Of a stretch of 64,000 nt of DNA, positions 49,860 to 58,478 are shown piece after piece. How positions within the stretch are numbered: the stretch's first letter is position 1; the number at the start of each line of letters is the position of its first letter. This DNA comes from Candidatus Gastranaerophilales bacterium. GTDB lineage: Bacteria; Cyanobacteriota; Vampirovibrionia; Gastranaerophilales; Gastranaerophilaceae. The translations under genes and the position numbers were made by a program. The stretch lies in NCBI GenBank assembly GCA_944323425.1, contig CALUSL010000007.1, positions 19,261 through 83,260 on the forward strand. The letters run 5' to 3'. Below the pieces are notes generated by a model, which saw nothing but the letters and a program-made list of their open reading frames with translations, did not search any database and was not told the DNA's origin.

Positions 49860-51638
49860 TTGAATATTAAACTTAATGACATATCTAAATACACAGCCAA
49901 CCTATCCAAGTCCAGAAATTTTATTACGAGTTTGAGAAAACCCGGAGTTATACTCCCCGTGATTCTTCTGGAATCTACCGTAACACTCGGAAGAACATAT
50001 CAGGCATATAAAAGAGACGGATTTGTTGAAGCAAGAGAACGTGTAACGGAAGAATCTCTCGGTGCTATTTTCTGGCTTTTCGGGGCAACTTTGTTCGGCA
50101 AACTTATTCAGTCTATCGGACAGAAATTTATGCACATGCCCAAAACAGCTATAGACGTCGGGCATGACAATGTAAGACAACCGTTCAAAAATTTTGTACT
50201 TGATAATCTCGGAAATAGATATTTTGGAGAAAAACGTCTTGCCAGCTTCTATTTTGGAAAGGTTATACTGAGCCTTATTGCGGCGTGTGCATTTATAGGC
50301 TTTGTTGTACCAAAAGTCAATCAGGCTATCACAAAATATATTTTCCAGCATGGTAATAAAACTAACAAACCCGAGCAGAATACGCAGGAAAATAATACTG
50401 TAGTGCAAAATGAAAAAGAATCGGATTTGAAACCCGCAAAGCCGATGATAATAGCAAATGGTGCTCACAAAATAAATCAGGCTATGAAGGCGCAGACTGT
50501 TTCGATAAATTCTGTAAACGAATTTAAAGAAAAAGAGAACAGAAAAAATCCGTCTTTTGGTGTTTCTGCTGCTGCCTTGACACAGATTATTCAAAAATTT
50601 GATGAAAATGCTATCTACAAACTTTTAGGAACTGATGTTGGTACTGTTGGCGGCAGAACTATAAATGCAAGAAACAAGGATGAACGTATAGAAATTCTCT
50701 TCAGAGACCTTGTATCAATAATATTCTACTGCTTCAGCACTGACTGGCTGTTTAATAAATTTAATAAACATGATAAATATCAAGGATTGAATACCGTTCT
50801 GAATCCGACTACTTCTGCTGAAGTTCACAATCATTTGCTCGCAAAAATGCAAGAAGCAGGAAAGACAGCAATGAACGCTGAAGAGTTTGAAAGATTTGCA
50901 TTGGGTAAGGCAGAACTTGATGGTGAGGAGAAAGTACTCTTTGAAAAACTATTCCCGCCGAAACCTGCTCCTGCGCGTAAAAAATTATTCGGCTTGTTTG
51001 AAATAAAATCTGACAAATGGGCTCAGCGGCTTAATCTGATTCCGGAGCCAGAGGTCGATGTTATAGATTTGCAAGATTATAAGAAAATAATCAGAGAAAA
51101 TGTAAAAGATGAGACAAAGGCTCAACAGCTTATTAATCTTGGTGAAAAAATGTCAGAGCTGCAGCCTGAAATAACAAAACAGAATAAAGAAACTAAGCTG
51201 CTCACCATTCATAGAGTTATTACAAGCTCACAGGCAGAAGATATCTTCAAAGGCGGTGTTGCACGTGACGCTGACTTTATGAAAACTACTTTGAATAATA
51301 TATTTAAAACCTCGGATAACTGGATTTCGAAAGGTCATCCTAACAGATTGACAGATAAATATCAGTATATTTCTCAAAATTCAATTGAATCAGAGCGTAA
51401 ACATATATTTGATTACATCAAATCAATTGTCAGAATGGCTGAAAATGGAGAAGTTAACTGGGAGACCATGCTCAAAGCCAACAAACGCAACATGAGACGT
51501 AATGGTTTGTATATGGGAGTAGCAATGGGAGTTTCCGCCCTGTTCCTGTCTACAATTATTCCTAAAGTTCAATATTTGATTACAAAAATCAGAACAGGAC
51601 AGGATAAATTCCCCGGAACTGAAAATTTGTCAAAATAA
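49860..51638 (+). CDS. Uncharacterised membrane protein, paralogue of the 54756-55985 product
   Basis: 592 residues. Three to four hydrophobic helices: an N-terminal pair (LGAIFWLFGATLFGKLIQ and KVILSLIAACAFIGFVVPKV, about 68-150), a central hydrophobic stretch (VSIIFYCFSTDWLF) and a C-terminal helix (YMGVAMGVSALFLSTIIPKV, about 555-574). The rest is hydrophilic, Lys/Glu/Asn-rich. The start is a TTG at 49860. An N-terminal ERVTEESLGAIFWLFGATLF segment and a C-terminal hydrophobic block resemble the minus-strand protein at 54756-55985, so the two belong to one unnamed family. Function unknown; no homologue recognised. Confidence 0.65.
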   Translation: MNIKLNDISKYTANLSKSRNFITSLRKPGVILPVILLESTVTLGRTYQAYKRDGFVEARERVTEESLGAIFWLFGATLFGKLIQSIGQKFMHMPKTAIDVGHDNVRQPFKNFVLDNLGNRYFGEKRLASFYFGKVILSLIAACAFIGFVVPKVNQAITKYIFQHGNKTNKPEQNTQENNTVVQNEKESDLKPAKPMIIANGAHKINQAMKAQTVSINSVNEFKEKENRKNPSFGVSAAALTQIIQKFDENAIYKLLGTDVGTVGGRTINARNKDERIEILFRDLVSIIFYCFSTDWLFNKFNKHDKYQGLNTVLNPTTSAEVHNHLLAKMQEAGKTAMNAEEFERFALGKAELDGEEKVLFEKLFPPKPAPARKKLFGLFEIKSDKWAQRLNLIPEPEVDVIDLQDYKKIIRENVKDETKAQQLINLGEKMSELQPEITKQNKETKLLTIHRVITSSQAEDIFKGGVARDADFMKTTLNNIFKTSDNWISKGHPNRLTDKYQYISQNSIESERKHIFDYIKSIVRMAENGEVNWETMLKANKRNMRRNGLYMGVAMGVSALFLSTIIPKVQYLITKIRTGQDKFPGTENLSK

Positions 51639-51832
51639 AAATTATATAGAGAAGGAGCTTTATTTTTAATATTTTTGATTGTTTTTATAAAGATATGTAA
51701 AATTACTACGATGGTAGTATCGAAGATAATGTTACTAAGTGAAAATGATGTTATAATATAAATGTAAGTAAGAAATTTAAAGAGGAGATTTTTTCTAAAG
51801 CGCTGATAGTCTGAGCTGATTGAAAGGAAAAT

Positions 51833-53416
51833 ATGAGCAACGTACAATTTCACAGTGACCTTGATAGGTTAATTGAGATTTTACCCCCGAAAATAACAAA
51901 ATATGTAAATGCCGACAAACTCTTTGACGTAATTGAGCTGGTTTTGGATTTAGGTCGTCAGGCAGAGATAAGGCATTCTGACGGCAGCATTGAATACATA
52001 GGTGATGAAAATGTTGTTGAGGAGGACATAAAATATATTACGGACAGAGTGCAAGAATTTACCAGTGACAATCGTTCGGGCATACCGGGGACACTTCATA
52101 GAATCAGCGCAATTAGAAACAGGCAGGGGAAAATAGTTGGTCTTACTTGCAGAATTGGTAGGGTTGTTACCGGAACTATCGCGTGTATAAAGGATTTCGT
52201 CGTACAAAATAAAAGTATTTTGTTCTTAGGGCGTCCGGGTGTTGGCAAAACCACAAAGTTAAGAGAAATATCAAGACTTGTTGCAGATGATTTGCATAAA
52301 AGAGTCGTTGTTGTGGATACATCTAACGAAATTGCCGGTGACGGTGACACTCCGCATCCGGCAATCGGGCATGCCAGAAGGATGCAGGTTACACAGCCTG
52401 AATTTCAGAAAGATGTTATGATAGAAGCTGTTGAAAACCATACGCCGGAAGTTATTGTTGTGGACGAAATAGGTACTGAGGCCGAAGCTCAGGCTGCCAG
52501 AACTATTGCAGAGCGTGGCGTTATGTTGATTGCGACGGCTCACGGAAATACACTCGAAAATTTGATTAAAAACCCTGTTCTTTCTGATTTGGTCGGGGGT
52601 ATCCAATCTGTCACACTTGGTGATGATGAAGCAAAACGCAGAGCATGCCAAAAAACTGTTCTGGAACGTGAAAAACAGCCTACATTCGATATTGTCATTG
52701 AAATTATTGACCGAAATACGCTTGCTGTTTATCCTGATACGGCTGAAGCTGTTGATTGCATATTAAGAGGATGGCCAATAAAACCCGAGATAAGAAAAGT
52801 TGATCAGAGTGCGCCGTCGACGATTGTCGATAAGATTAACCAGCTGGATGAAAAAGTAAATAAAGCTTCTGATAGCTTGAAATTTAGTTTTTCAAGACAA
52901 CAATATGTAAAACAGGCAAAGGGTTATAAAAAGATATACATTTATGCTGTCAGCCGCTCTATCGTTGATAAAGCTATTGAACGTTTGAATCTTGATGCAG
53001 AATTGACGAAAAATATTGATGACGCGGATATTATTATTGCCCACAAAAATTTTGCTAAGGGCGGGAATAAAATATTAAGCATAGCAAACGAATACAGACT
53101 GCCTGTGTATTATGTCCGTTCTAATTCTACATCACAGGTGCAAAAAGTTCTCAAAGAGGCTTTGAACATAGAAGATGACAATGTCTGTGTGTTTCACGAT
53201 GAAACAGAAGAAGCACTGGATGAAGCAAAAGAAGCAATAAAGAAGGTGCTCGAAGATGGTGAGGATGTTGAACTTTCACCACAGAATACACAAATAAGAA
53301 AAATGCAGCATGAACTTGTTGAGCAGCATAATCTTTCATCCGAAAGCGTCGGGGAAGGCAGTGAGCGGCATTTGAAAATTGTAGGCGGCAAAGAGTTCAA
53401 AAAAAATATAGGCTGA
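51833..53416 (+). CDS. ycf45: Ycf45-type AAA ATPase
   Basis: 527 residues. An N-terminal domain (1-120) is followed by an ATPase domain with Walker A LFLGRPGVGKTTKLREIS (130-147), the Ycf45 signature VVVDTSNEIAGDGDTPHPAI and GHARRMQVTQPEFQKDV, then Walker B in EVIVVDEIGTEAEAQAART and the ATAHGN sensor. This motif set is that of the cyanobacterial and plastid Ycf45 family, related to SpoIIIAA. A C-terminal helical region (about 340-527) contains a second alpha/beta fold (KKIYIYAVSRSIVDKAIERL) that may be a nucleic-acid-binding domain like R3H. Role in the cell not established. Ribosome binding site AAGGAAA. Confidence 0.88.
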   Translation: MSNVQFHSDLDRLIEILPPKITKYVNADKLFDVIELVLDLGRQAEIRHSDGSIEYIGDENVVEEDIKYITDRVQEFTSDNRSGIPGTLHRISAIRNRQGKIVGLTCRIGRVVTGTIACIKDFVVQNKSILFLGRPGVGKTTKLREISRLVADDLHKRVVVVDTSNEIAGDGDTPHPAIGHARRMQVTQPEFQKDVMIEAVENHTPEVIVVDEIGTEAEAQAARTIAERGVMLIATAHGNTLENLIKNPVLSDLVGGIQSVTLGDDEAKRRACQKTVLEREKQPTFDIVIEIIDRNTLAVYPDTAEAVDCILRGWPIKPEIRKVDQSAPSTIVDKINQLDEKVNKASDSLKFSFSRQQYVKQAKGYKKIYIYAVSRSIVDKAIERLNLDAELTKNIDDADIIIAHKNFAKGGNKILSIANEYRLPVYYVRSNSTSQVQKVLKEALNIEDDNVCVFHDETEEALDEAKEAIKKVLEDGEDVELSPQNTQIRKMQHELVEQHNLSSESVGEGSERHLKIVGGKEFKKNIG

Positions 53417-53450
53417 TTTGTTCACTAAAATTTTATTATATAAATCAAAA

Positions 53451-53486
53451 ACGCGCCCTGCAAAAGCAGAAGCGCGTCTTTGTTTT
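53451..53486. terminator. Bidirectional terminator between ycf45 and rpsT
   Basis: ACGCGC (53451-53456) pairs with GCGCGT (53472-53477), with an inner CTGC (53458-53461)/GCAG (53466-53469) stem. T-rich flanks are present on both sides: CTTTGTTTT on plus and TTTTTGATTTA on minus. Confidence 0.85.
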
Positions 53487-53497
53487 CAAGCTCACGA

Positions 53498-53767
53498 TTA
53501 CTTAGTGAGAAGTTTGTTGGCGGCAATCGTAAGTCTTGATTTTTTTCTTGAAGCTGTATTTTTATGCAAAATACCTTTTGAAACAGCTTTGTCGCATAAT
53601 TTATATAAATTGCTTAATGCGGGTTTCAAAGCTTCTTCATTTTTGGCCTGTGCTAATTCGAGAACTTTTCTTGATGCAGTTTTAATAGCAGATTTTGCAG
53701 CAACATTTCTCAATCTGTTTCTTTCTGCAACCAGTATTCTTTTTTTAGCGGATTTAATATTTGCCAT
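53498..53767 (-). CDS. rpsT: 30S ribosomal protein S20
   Basis: 89 residues, basic and helical. The family start MANIKSAKKRILVAERNRLR with NVAAKSAIKTASRKVLELAQ and a C-terminal SKGILHKNTASRKKSRLTIA block is diagnostic. The start is the ATG at 53767 with an AAAGGAAAC ribosome binding site; the longer frame from 53782 adds only MKGNK. S20 binds 16S rRNA early in small-subunit assembly. Transcribed alone, between the ycf45 terminator and mrnC. Confidence 0.96.
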   Translation of the reverse strand: MANIKSAKKRILVAERNRLRNVAAKSAIKTASRKVLELAQAKNEEALKPALSNLYKLCDKAVSKGILHKNTASRKKSRLTIAANKLLTK

Positions 53768-53852
53768 TTTGTTTCCTTTCATAATGCATTTTTTATCTGC
53801 ATTGAGGATGGTGAGTAATTTGATTATAAATCACACATATATGAAATACAAG

Positions 53853-54227
53853 TTATATTAACTTTTTAGAAGCAAGATTTTTATCAATTAGCTCGAAAAC
53901 CTCTTGCAGTCTGGGTCTGTCATTGAGATACCAGTATCCTATTAGCACTTCAAAACCTGTGGCTATGCGGTGCAGAGATTGATTTATTCGTCTTGCTGAA
54001 GATGTCTGAATATTTCTGCCCCTTCTTAGCATGTCTTTTTCACTTTCTGTGAGATATGGTTCCAAATAATCCACAAGCTCGCACTGAAATGCAGCACAAA
54101 CAAGTGATGTATTAATTTTGTGCAGTTTTGCAAGATTAGAGGTTAACAGAATCACTTTTTCTCTAATGTATACTTCATAAACAGCGTCACCAAGATGAGC
54201 GTAACATTTTAAATTTAAATCTTTCAT
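53853..54227 (-). CDS. mrnC: Mini-ribonuclease III (MrnC-like)
   Basis: 124 residues consisting of an RNase III catalytic domain without the double-stranded RNA-binding domain. The signature CYAHLGDAVYEVYIREKVIL (9-28) carries the Gly-Asp-Ala catalytic segment, and LIGYWYLNDRPRLQEVFELI (about 95-114) the second helix with an acidic residue in place. Mini-III matures the ends of 23S rRNA in Gram-positives. A TATAAT box at 54242-54237 (minus) would start transcription about three bases before the ATG, so the mRNA may be nearly leaderless. It lies 85 bases upstream of rpsT on the same strand. Confidence 0.92.
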   Translation of the reverse strand: MKDLNLKCYAHLGDAVYEVYIREKVILLTSNLAKLHKINTSLVCAAFQCELVDYLEPYLTESEKDMLRRGRNIQTSSARRINQSLHRIATGFEVLIGYWYLNDRPRLQEVFELIDKNLASKKLI

Positions 54228-54393
54228 TGTAAAAATATTATACAGTAACGATAGGGCTTTTCGGAGGATATATTAAGATATGTTACATAAACTATAAAAG
54301 ATATATACAAAAGTGGCAATTTTTATTTCTGCCGTGTGTTTATATAAGTACGAGAGATATAAAGAGAGATTAATTAAGCCACAGGAGGAAAAA

Positions 54394-54582
54394 ATGTCAA
54401 GAGTACTTATTTCAATGCCAGAAAAATTTTTAGACGAAATCGACAAAGTTGCCGGTGCAGAAAATCGTTCTCGTAGCGAACTTATTCGTGAAGCGTTGAG
54501 AACATACATTCACAGAAACAGAATTCGTGAAAATACTATTGCAACCAAAAATGCAGCAATCCTTGAAGCACTGCTGGATTAG
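54394..54582 (+). CDS. CopG-type ribbon-helix-helix regulator
   Basis: 62 residues from the ATG at 54394, which has a strong AGGAGG ribosome binding site (54384-54389) and is preferred over an upstream frame. The N-terminal ribbon MSRVLISMPEKFLDEIDKVA and helix-turn-helix NRSRSELIREALRTYIHRNR (about 25-44) are the classic RHH fold, binding DNA as a dimer. Members of this family are often antitoxins or plasmid/metal regulators. No toxin gene is adjacent: downstream is a noncoding stretch with two 14-base repeats and a terminator. Targets unknown. Confidence 0.85.
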   Translation: MSRVLISMPEKFLDEIDKVAGAENRSRSELIREALRTYIHRNRIRENTIATKNAAILEALLD

Positions 54583-54633
54583 CATAAAAACGGTTACAGA
54601 TTTGGGGAATTTAAAAATTAAAAAAAACACAGG

Positions 54634-54706
54634 GCGAAACTAGACTAGCCGGGGGATATCGAGAGAAAGAGTAAAACGGATAAAATTTCAGTGCAAAACT
54701 AGACTA
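54634..54706. repeat. Pair of 14-base direct repeats downstream of the RHH gene
   Basis: GCGAAACTAGACTA (54634-54647) and GCAAAACTAGACTA (54693-54706) differ at one base and are 59 bases apart. They lie in the transcript tail between the RHH gene and its terminator, and might be regulator binding sites or a small RNA. Function unknown. Confidence 0.55.
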
Positions 54707-54725
54707 AATATGAAATGAATAATAT

Positions 54726-54757
54726 AAGCGTTTGGTAAAATACTAAACGCTTTTTTT
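54726..54757. terminator. Bidirectional terminator after the RHH gene
   Basis: AAGCGTTT-GGTA pairs with TACT-AAACGCTT (54726-54752), followed by TTTTTTT on the plus strand. The stop codon of the convergent membrane-protein gene lies in the T-run. Confidence 0.85.
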
Positions 54758-55985
54758 ATATCCGAAAAGCTTTAAATGTCGGATTTAGCTGCTGATGAGA
54801 CGGATGCTGCTGATTTTTCTGCTCTTTTGTAAAACGGTATTTTGTAAAGAAATTAGAGATACCTGCAACAAAAAATCCCATAAAACCAATGCTAAAGAGG
54901 AAAGGCACGCCGGATATAAGTGTTTTTTGTTTTGCCAGTTTTTTGAATTCTGCTTCTGCTTTTGTTCCATTTTTTGCAGCTGCGCTTTTTGCAATATTTG
55001 AAAGTTCTTCAAATGATGGCACTTCCAGATTTTTTCCGATGGTTTCTTTGCATTTACCAAGTTTGACAAGAAGTTTTTTGAATCCTTTTTCAAAAAGTTC
55101 GCTGCCTGTTATTATGTAAAAACCGACTACCGGAAATCTGAATAATGTTTCCAGAAAGTTTTGTTTTCCTCTGTCTTTTGATGCACCGAAATATCCTGCT
55201 CCTCCTATGAGAACACAGGATGTCAGTTGTCCTTTGCTGAGCACGAGTTTTCCGTCCTGCTGTGCAAAATCAATACTAAAATATTTATTGAAAAAGTCTT
55301 TTGTTTTTTTGTTGTTTTTGAAAAGCTTTGTTCCGGGGGCAAGTATGAGTTCACTTATATTTTGTAATGTCTTTGAGTTTGCGCCTTTTTTTGCAATAAG
55401 TGCACCGAGTCCGACACATCCTGCAAATACAGAGGCTGCGCGTATAATGTTCTTTTTCGCACTCTTTTCAACTTTGTTCTGGAGCGTTTTGTCCTCTTTT
55501 TTGTTTTCCAGAGCTGCTATATTATTGAAGTCTGCTTTGTTAAATGCTTTTATTGTGAAAATATTTTTGAAATAGTTCAGGGTAAATTCGGTAAGGGGAA
55601 TCAGCATAGCTGTCAGAGCAATGCCTGCTTTTACTGGAAGTATTTTTTTATTCAGCGGGCTTTTTGTTTCCAGAAGCTTTGCTGCAGGTGTTGAAACAAG
55701 TTCTTTTGCTGCTTTTTCCAGGTTTTTGGAAAAAATCTTTCTTGAAATTTTTTCTCCGATTAATGCCGGTGCAAAGTAGACAAGTCCGCTTTCTGTCAAT
55801 TCAAGAAATGCATTTTCTGCTAAATCCGCGGAGCTTCTTGAAAATACAGCTTTGGGCAGCAGGCATGTTCCGGTGTCTTGAATAAATCTGGAGGTCGAAA
55901 GTCCTGATGCCTGTTCTTGATGGTTTATGAATTTTGCTGCTGATTTTAACGGTTGGGCTAATGTATTTATTAATGTGATGTGCAT
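54756..55985 (-). CDS. Uncharacterised membrane protein, paralogue of the 49860-51638 product
   Basis: 409 residues. Four or five hydrophobic segments (about 66-84, 117-140, 182-200, 250-300, 360-382). An ENAFLELTESGLVYFAPALI segment and a C-terminal GVPFLFSIGFMGFFVAGISN block with NFFTKYRFTKEQ match the general layout of the plus-strand protein at 49860-51638. It starts MHITLINTLAQPLKSAAKFI with no signal peptide. No known family was recognised and no catalytic motif seen. Its leader contains a terminator-like structure with alternative pairings, so its expression may be attenuated. Confidence 0.65.
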   Translation of the reverse strand: MHITLINTLAQPLKSAAKFINHQEQASGLSTSRFIQDTGTCLLPKAVFSRSSADLAENAFLELTESGLVYFAPALIGEKISRKIFSKNLEKAAKELVSTPAAKLLETKSPLNKKILPVKAGIALTAMLIPLTEFTLNYFKNIFTIKAFNKADFNNIAALENKKEDKTLQNKVEKSAKKNIIRAASVFAGCVGLGALIAKKGANSKTLQNISELILAPGTKLFKNNKKTKDFFNKYFSIDFAQQDGKLVLSKGQLTSCVLIGGAGYFGASKDRGKQNFLETLFRFPVVGFYIITGSELFEKGFKKLLVKLGKCKETIGKNLEVPSFEELSNIAKSAAAKNGTKAEAEFKKLAKQKTLISGVPFLFSIGFMGFFVAGISNFFTKYRFTKEQKNQQHPSHQQLNPTFKAFRI

Positions 55986-56006
55986 ATCTGTTACCTTCTT
56001 TAAACT

Positions 56007-56084
56007 AAAAAACCTGTACGTATTAAATCAGTACAGGTCTTTCATAAAAAATTATATGCGTTATACACCTGTACTCTCTACAGG
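56007..56084 (-). promoter_or_regulatory. Attenuator-like leader with four alternative pairing segments
   Basis: On the minus strand, upstream of the gene starting at 55985, four segments occur in order: CCTGTA (56084-56079), GTACAGGT (56074-56067), ACCTGTAC (56038-56031), GTACAGGT (56019-56012), then TTTTTT (56012-56007). Segment 3 can pair with segment 4 to form an 8-bp terminator hairpin followed by a U-tract, or with segment 2 to form an equally long antiterminator, while segment 1 can occupy segment 2. The controlling signal is unknown. A simple pair of hairpins after the Fe-S gene is an alternative reading. Confidence 0.6.
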
Positions 56085-56189
56085 CGCCACCAATTTCTAT
56101 TTAAGTTTAAAGAATTTCTTTTTTTCATACAAGCATAGTAACAATAAAATATTTTTGCGTCAATAGCCTTTGCGCACAAACTGTTACAA

Positions 56190-57377
56190 CTATTGTTCTA
56201 TTCTGCAGTATTGTGCTATGAATTCAACTACGTTCATTACTGTCTGTTCGCAGTTTCCTGTTTCTATCAATCCTTGATTCAATCCGAGTTTGCAAGCGGG
56301 GCAGTTTGTTAAGATAAACTCTGCACCGGTTTTTATCATATCTTGAGCTTTGCGTTTTGATATTTCTCTTGATATTTTTTGATGGGTTAGGGCAAATTTT
56401 CCTGAAAATCCGCAGCATTTGTCAAAATTTTCTGCTTCAATATAATCCGTACCTTTTATATTTTTTATTAAAGTAATAAAATCCGAATCTTCATGGCAGG
56501 GTTTATGAGCTGTAATTTTTATGTTTTTTCCTGTTACTGAAATTGTTTTGTCTTTTATTAAATCCAGTATGCTGACTACTTTCGGGGTAATATTTGAGGG
56601 CAAATATTTTTCATATGACTTTAAAACATAGCTGCATGATGCACAATCTGTCAAAACATAATCACAATCTTCAGGAATAAGCGAAAGATTCTTACCTGCA
56701 ACTTTGAGAAAATCCTTTTCTTCTCCCGAGCTTAGAAGGCTGATTCCGCAGCATTCGAATGGCTTTTCAATAAGTTCAATATCTGTGTTTTTTAATATTT
56801 TTTTTACCGCACATTCTGAATCGTTATTTATGTATTTGTTAAAACACCCTTTAAAAAACACTGCCTTTTTTGTTTTTGTATTTTTAGACGAAGAAATTTT
56901 TTTCTTTTCTTTTAAGTTCTTTTTTGCAAGGGTGTTAAACAGAAGTATGCGTTTAAACAAAAGTTTGTCTGTCCCTCTAAATATTTGATTTGTGATTTTA
57001 TCAAGTCTTAATAATCTGTACAGGGAAAACCCTGCTCCTGCGAATAAGAGTAATATCTTAAAAATCAAATAGGGCGATATCAGTGCCGGTTTCTTTCTTT
57101 TGTATTCTGCTTTGACAGCCGTAAAAATTTCTCTCGCATCTATACTGCTCGGGCAGAATTCCTTACAAGCATTGCATCCGAGACACAGTTCCATATACTC
57201 CATAATTTTTTTATTTAAAGCCAGATCACCTTTTATTATGCCGTTTAGCATATTGAATTTTGAGCGGGAAACAGAGCACTCGTTCAATGTAACTTTATAA
57301 ACAGGACAAACTGTCTGGCAGAGTCCGCAGCGTGAGCATTTGTATATATCTTCTTCAAAATCATCCAAATTCTTCAT
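56190..57377 (-). CDS. Fe-S oxidoreductase, GlcF/GlpC-like (CCG domains)
   Basis: 395 residues. Two 4Fe-4S ferredoxin motifs (CSRCGLCQTVCPVYK, 14-28, and LCLGCNACKEFCP, about 64-76) precede a hydrophobic stretch (about 102-130) and two cysteine-rich CCG-type domains: CFNKYINN with FECCGISLLSSGE (about 176-215) and KPCHEDSD with FDKCCGFSGKFA (about 293-330). This layout matches the GlpC/GlcF/HdrD family, which shuttles electrons between a flavoprotein dehydrogenase and an electron carrier. No flavoprotein partner (GlcD/GlpA-like) is adjacent. The substrate cannot be determined. Confidence 0.8.
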   Translation of the reverse strand: MKNLDDFEEDIYKCSRCGLCQTVCPVYKVTLNECSVSRSKFNMLNGIIKGDLALNKKIMEYMELCLGCNACKEFCPSSIDAREIFTAVKAEYKRKKPALISPYLIFKILLLFAGAGFSLYRLLRLDKITNQIFRGTDKLLFKRILLFNTLAKKNLKEKKKISSSKNTKTKKAVFFKGCFNKYINNDSECAVKKILKNTDIELIEKPFECCGISLLSSGEEKDFLKVAGKNLSLIPEDCDYVLTDCASCSYVLKSYEKYLPSNITPKVVSILDLIKDKTISVTGKNIKITAHKPCHEDSDFITLIKNIKGTDYIEAENFDKCCGFSGKFALTHQKISREISKRKAQDMIKTGAEFILTNCPACKLGLNQGLIETGNCEQTVMNVVEFIAQYCRIEQ

Positions 57378-57470
57378 TACAAATAATATTATATAAATAA
57401 AATAAATTTAGTGGTAAAATTGGATAAAATAAGTTGTCTCACACAAAAGTATGAATAAAAGGATAGGGAA

Positions 57471-58478
57471 ATGAAAGCAGCCTTTGCAGAAAATCAGCAG
57501 ATAGTTATAAAAGAAATTGATAAGCCGGTTCTTGAAGGACGGGGGGCAATAATAAAAGTTCTTGGCTGCGGTTTGTGCGGTTCGGATATCGTAAAATTTA
57601 ACCACGGTGTTTCCGGCAAGGTTCTCGGGCATGAGGTTGTCGGAGAAATTGTAGAAATAAAAAACGGACTTTTTTCAAAAATAAAAAAAGGTGACAGGGT
57701 TGTCCTCGGGCATCATATTCCGTGCATGAAATGTAAATATTGCAATAACCATAATTATTCGATGTGCCGCGCTTTTAAAGATTCGAATATCCAGCCCGGC
57801 GGTTTTGCCGAATATATTTATGTTACTCCGGAACATCTTAATAATACGGTTTTCAAAGTACCTAAAAAAATAGATAACGTTGAAATTTCTTTTATGGAAC
57901 CGCTGGGATGCTGTGTAAGAGCGGTAAAACGTGCAAATGTGCAAAAAGGCTCCAACGTTTTGATTATCGGAATGGGGTCTATCGGTATTTTGATGGGACA
58001 GGCTGCAAAAGCTTATAAGGGGACTGTAATCGGCTGTGACCTGATTGAAGAACGTGTACAAATCGGATCAAACCTCAACTTCGATACGACGATATTGTTT
58101 GAGGATAATGATACTACTTCTGAAAAAATTAAAGAGATGACTGACGGAGACGGGGCAGATATAGTGTTTATGACATCCGGTTCCGACAAAGCGCTTGAAT
58201 TTGCTCTTAAAGCGGTAAGAGACGGCGGTACGATACTCGTTTTCTCGTCAATACCGAATGATTTTGGGTATACGAACAATGATATTTATTACAGAGAGTT
58301 AACGGTAATGGGCAGCTATTCTCCGTCACCGGCAGATTTAAAAGAGGCTTTTGACCTTTTATGCACAAGAAAGGTCAACGTAAAATATCTTTCAACAGCT
58401 TATGCATTGGAAGAACTGAATCTTGCGATAGAAGATACAATAAGTAACAGAACACTAAAGGCATATATAAAATTATGA
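57471..58478 (+). CDS. Zinc-dependent MDR-family dehydrogenase
   Basis: 335 residues. Catalytic zinc site residues Cys37/His56-type in GCGLCGSDIVKFNHG and LGHEVVG, structural-zinc Cys cluster CMKCKYCNNHNYSMC (about 85-99), and a Rossmann GMGSIGILMGQ motif (about 162-172). The overall pattern resembles sorbitol/threonine dehydrogenase-type MDR enzymes. It oxidises an alcohol or polyol to a carbonyl using NAD(P)+, or the reverse. Substrate not inferable. It overlaps the next MDR gene by 4 bases (ATGA), so both come from one mRNA and may act on related substrates. Confidence 0.85.
   Translation: MKAAFAENQQIVIKEIDKPVLEGRGAIIKVLGCGLCGSDIVKFNHGVSGKVLGHEVVGEIVEIKNGLFSKIKKGDRVVLGHHIPCMKCKYCNNHNYSMCRAFKDSNIQPGGFAEYIYVTPEHLNNTVFKVPKKIDNVEISFMEPLGCCVRAVKRANVQKGSNVLIIGMGSIGILMGQAAKAYKGTVIGCDLIEERVQIGSNLNFDTTILFEDNDTTSEKIKEMTDGDGADIVFMTSGSDKALEFALKAVRDGGTILVFSSIPNDFGYTNNDIYYRELTVMGSYSPSPADLKEAFDLLCTRKVNVKYLSTAYALEELNLAIEDTISNRTLKAYIKL

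Noticed and set aside
53418..53861. 147-residue plus-strand open frame
   Set aside because: It is the antisense shadow of rpsT and starts within the ycf45 end; no ribosome binding site.
54394..54582. Toxin-antitoxin pair
   Set aside because: The RHH gene could be an antitoxin, but no toxin-like frame lies on either side.
56007..56094. T-box riboswitch upstream of the 55985 gene
   Set aside because: GGTGGCGCC vaguely resembles a T-box, but there is no specifier stem and the leader is too short; the gene is not an aminoacyl-tRNA or amino-acid gene.
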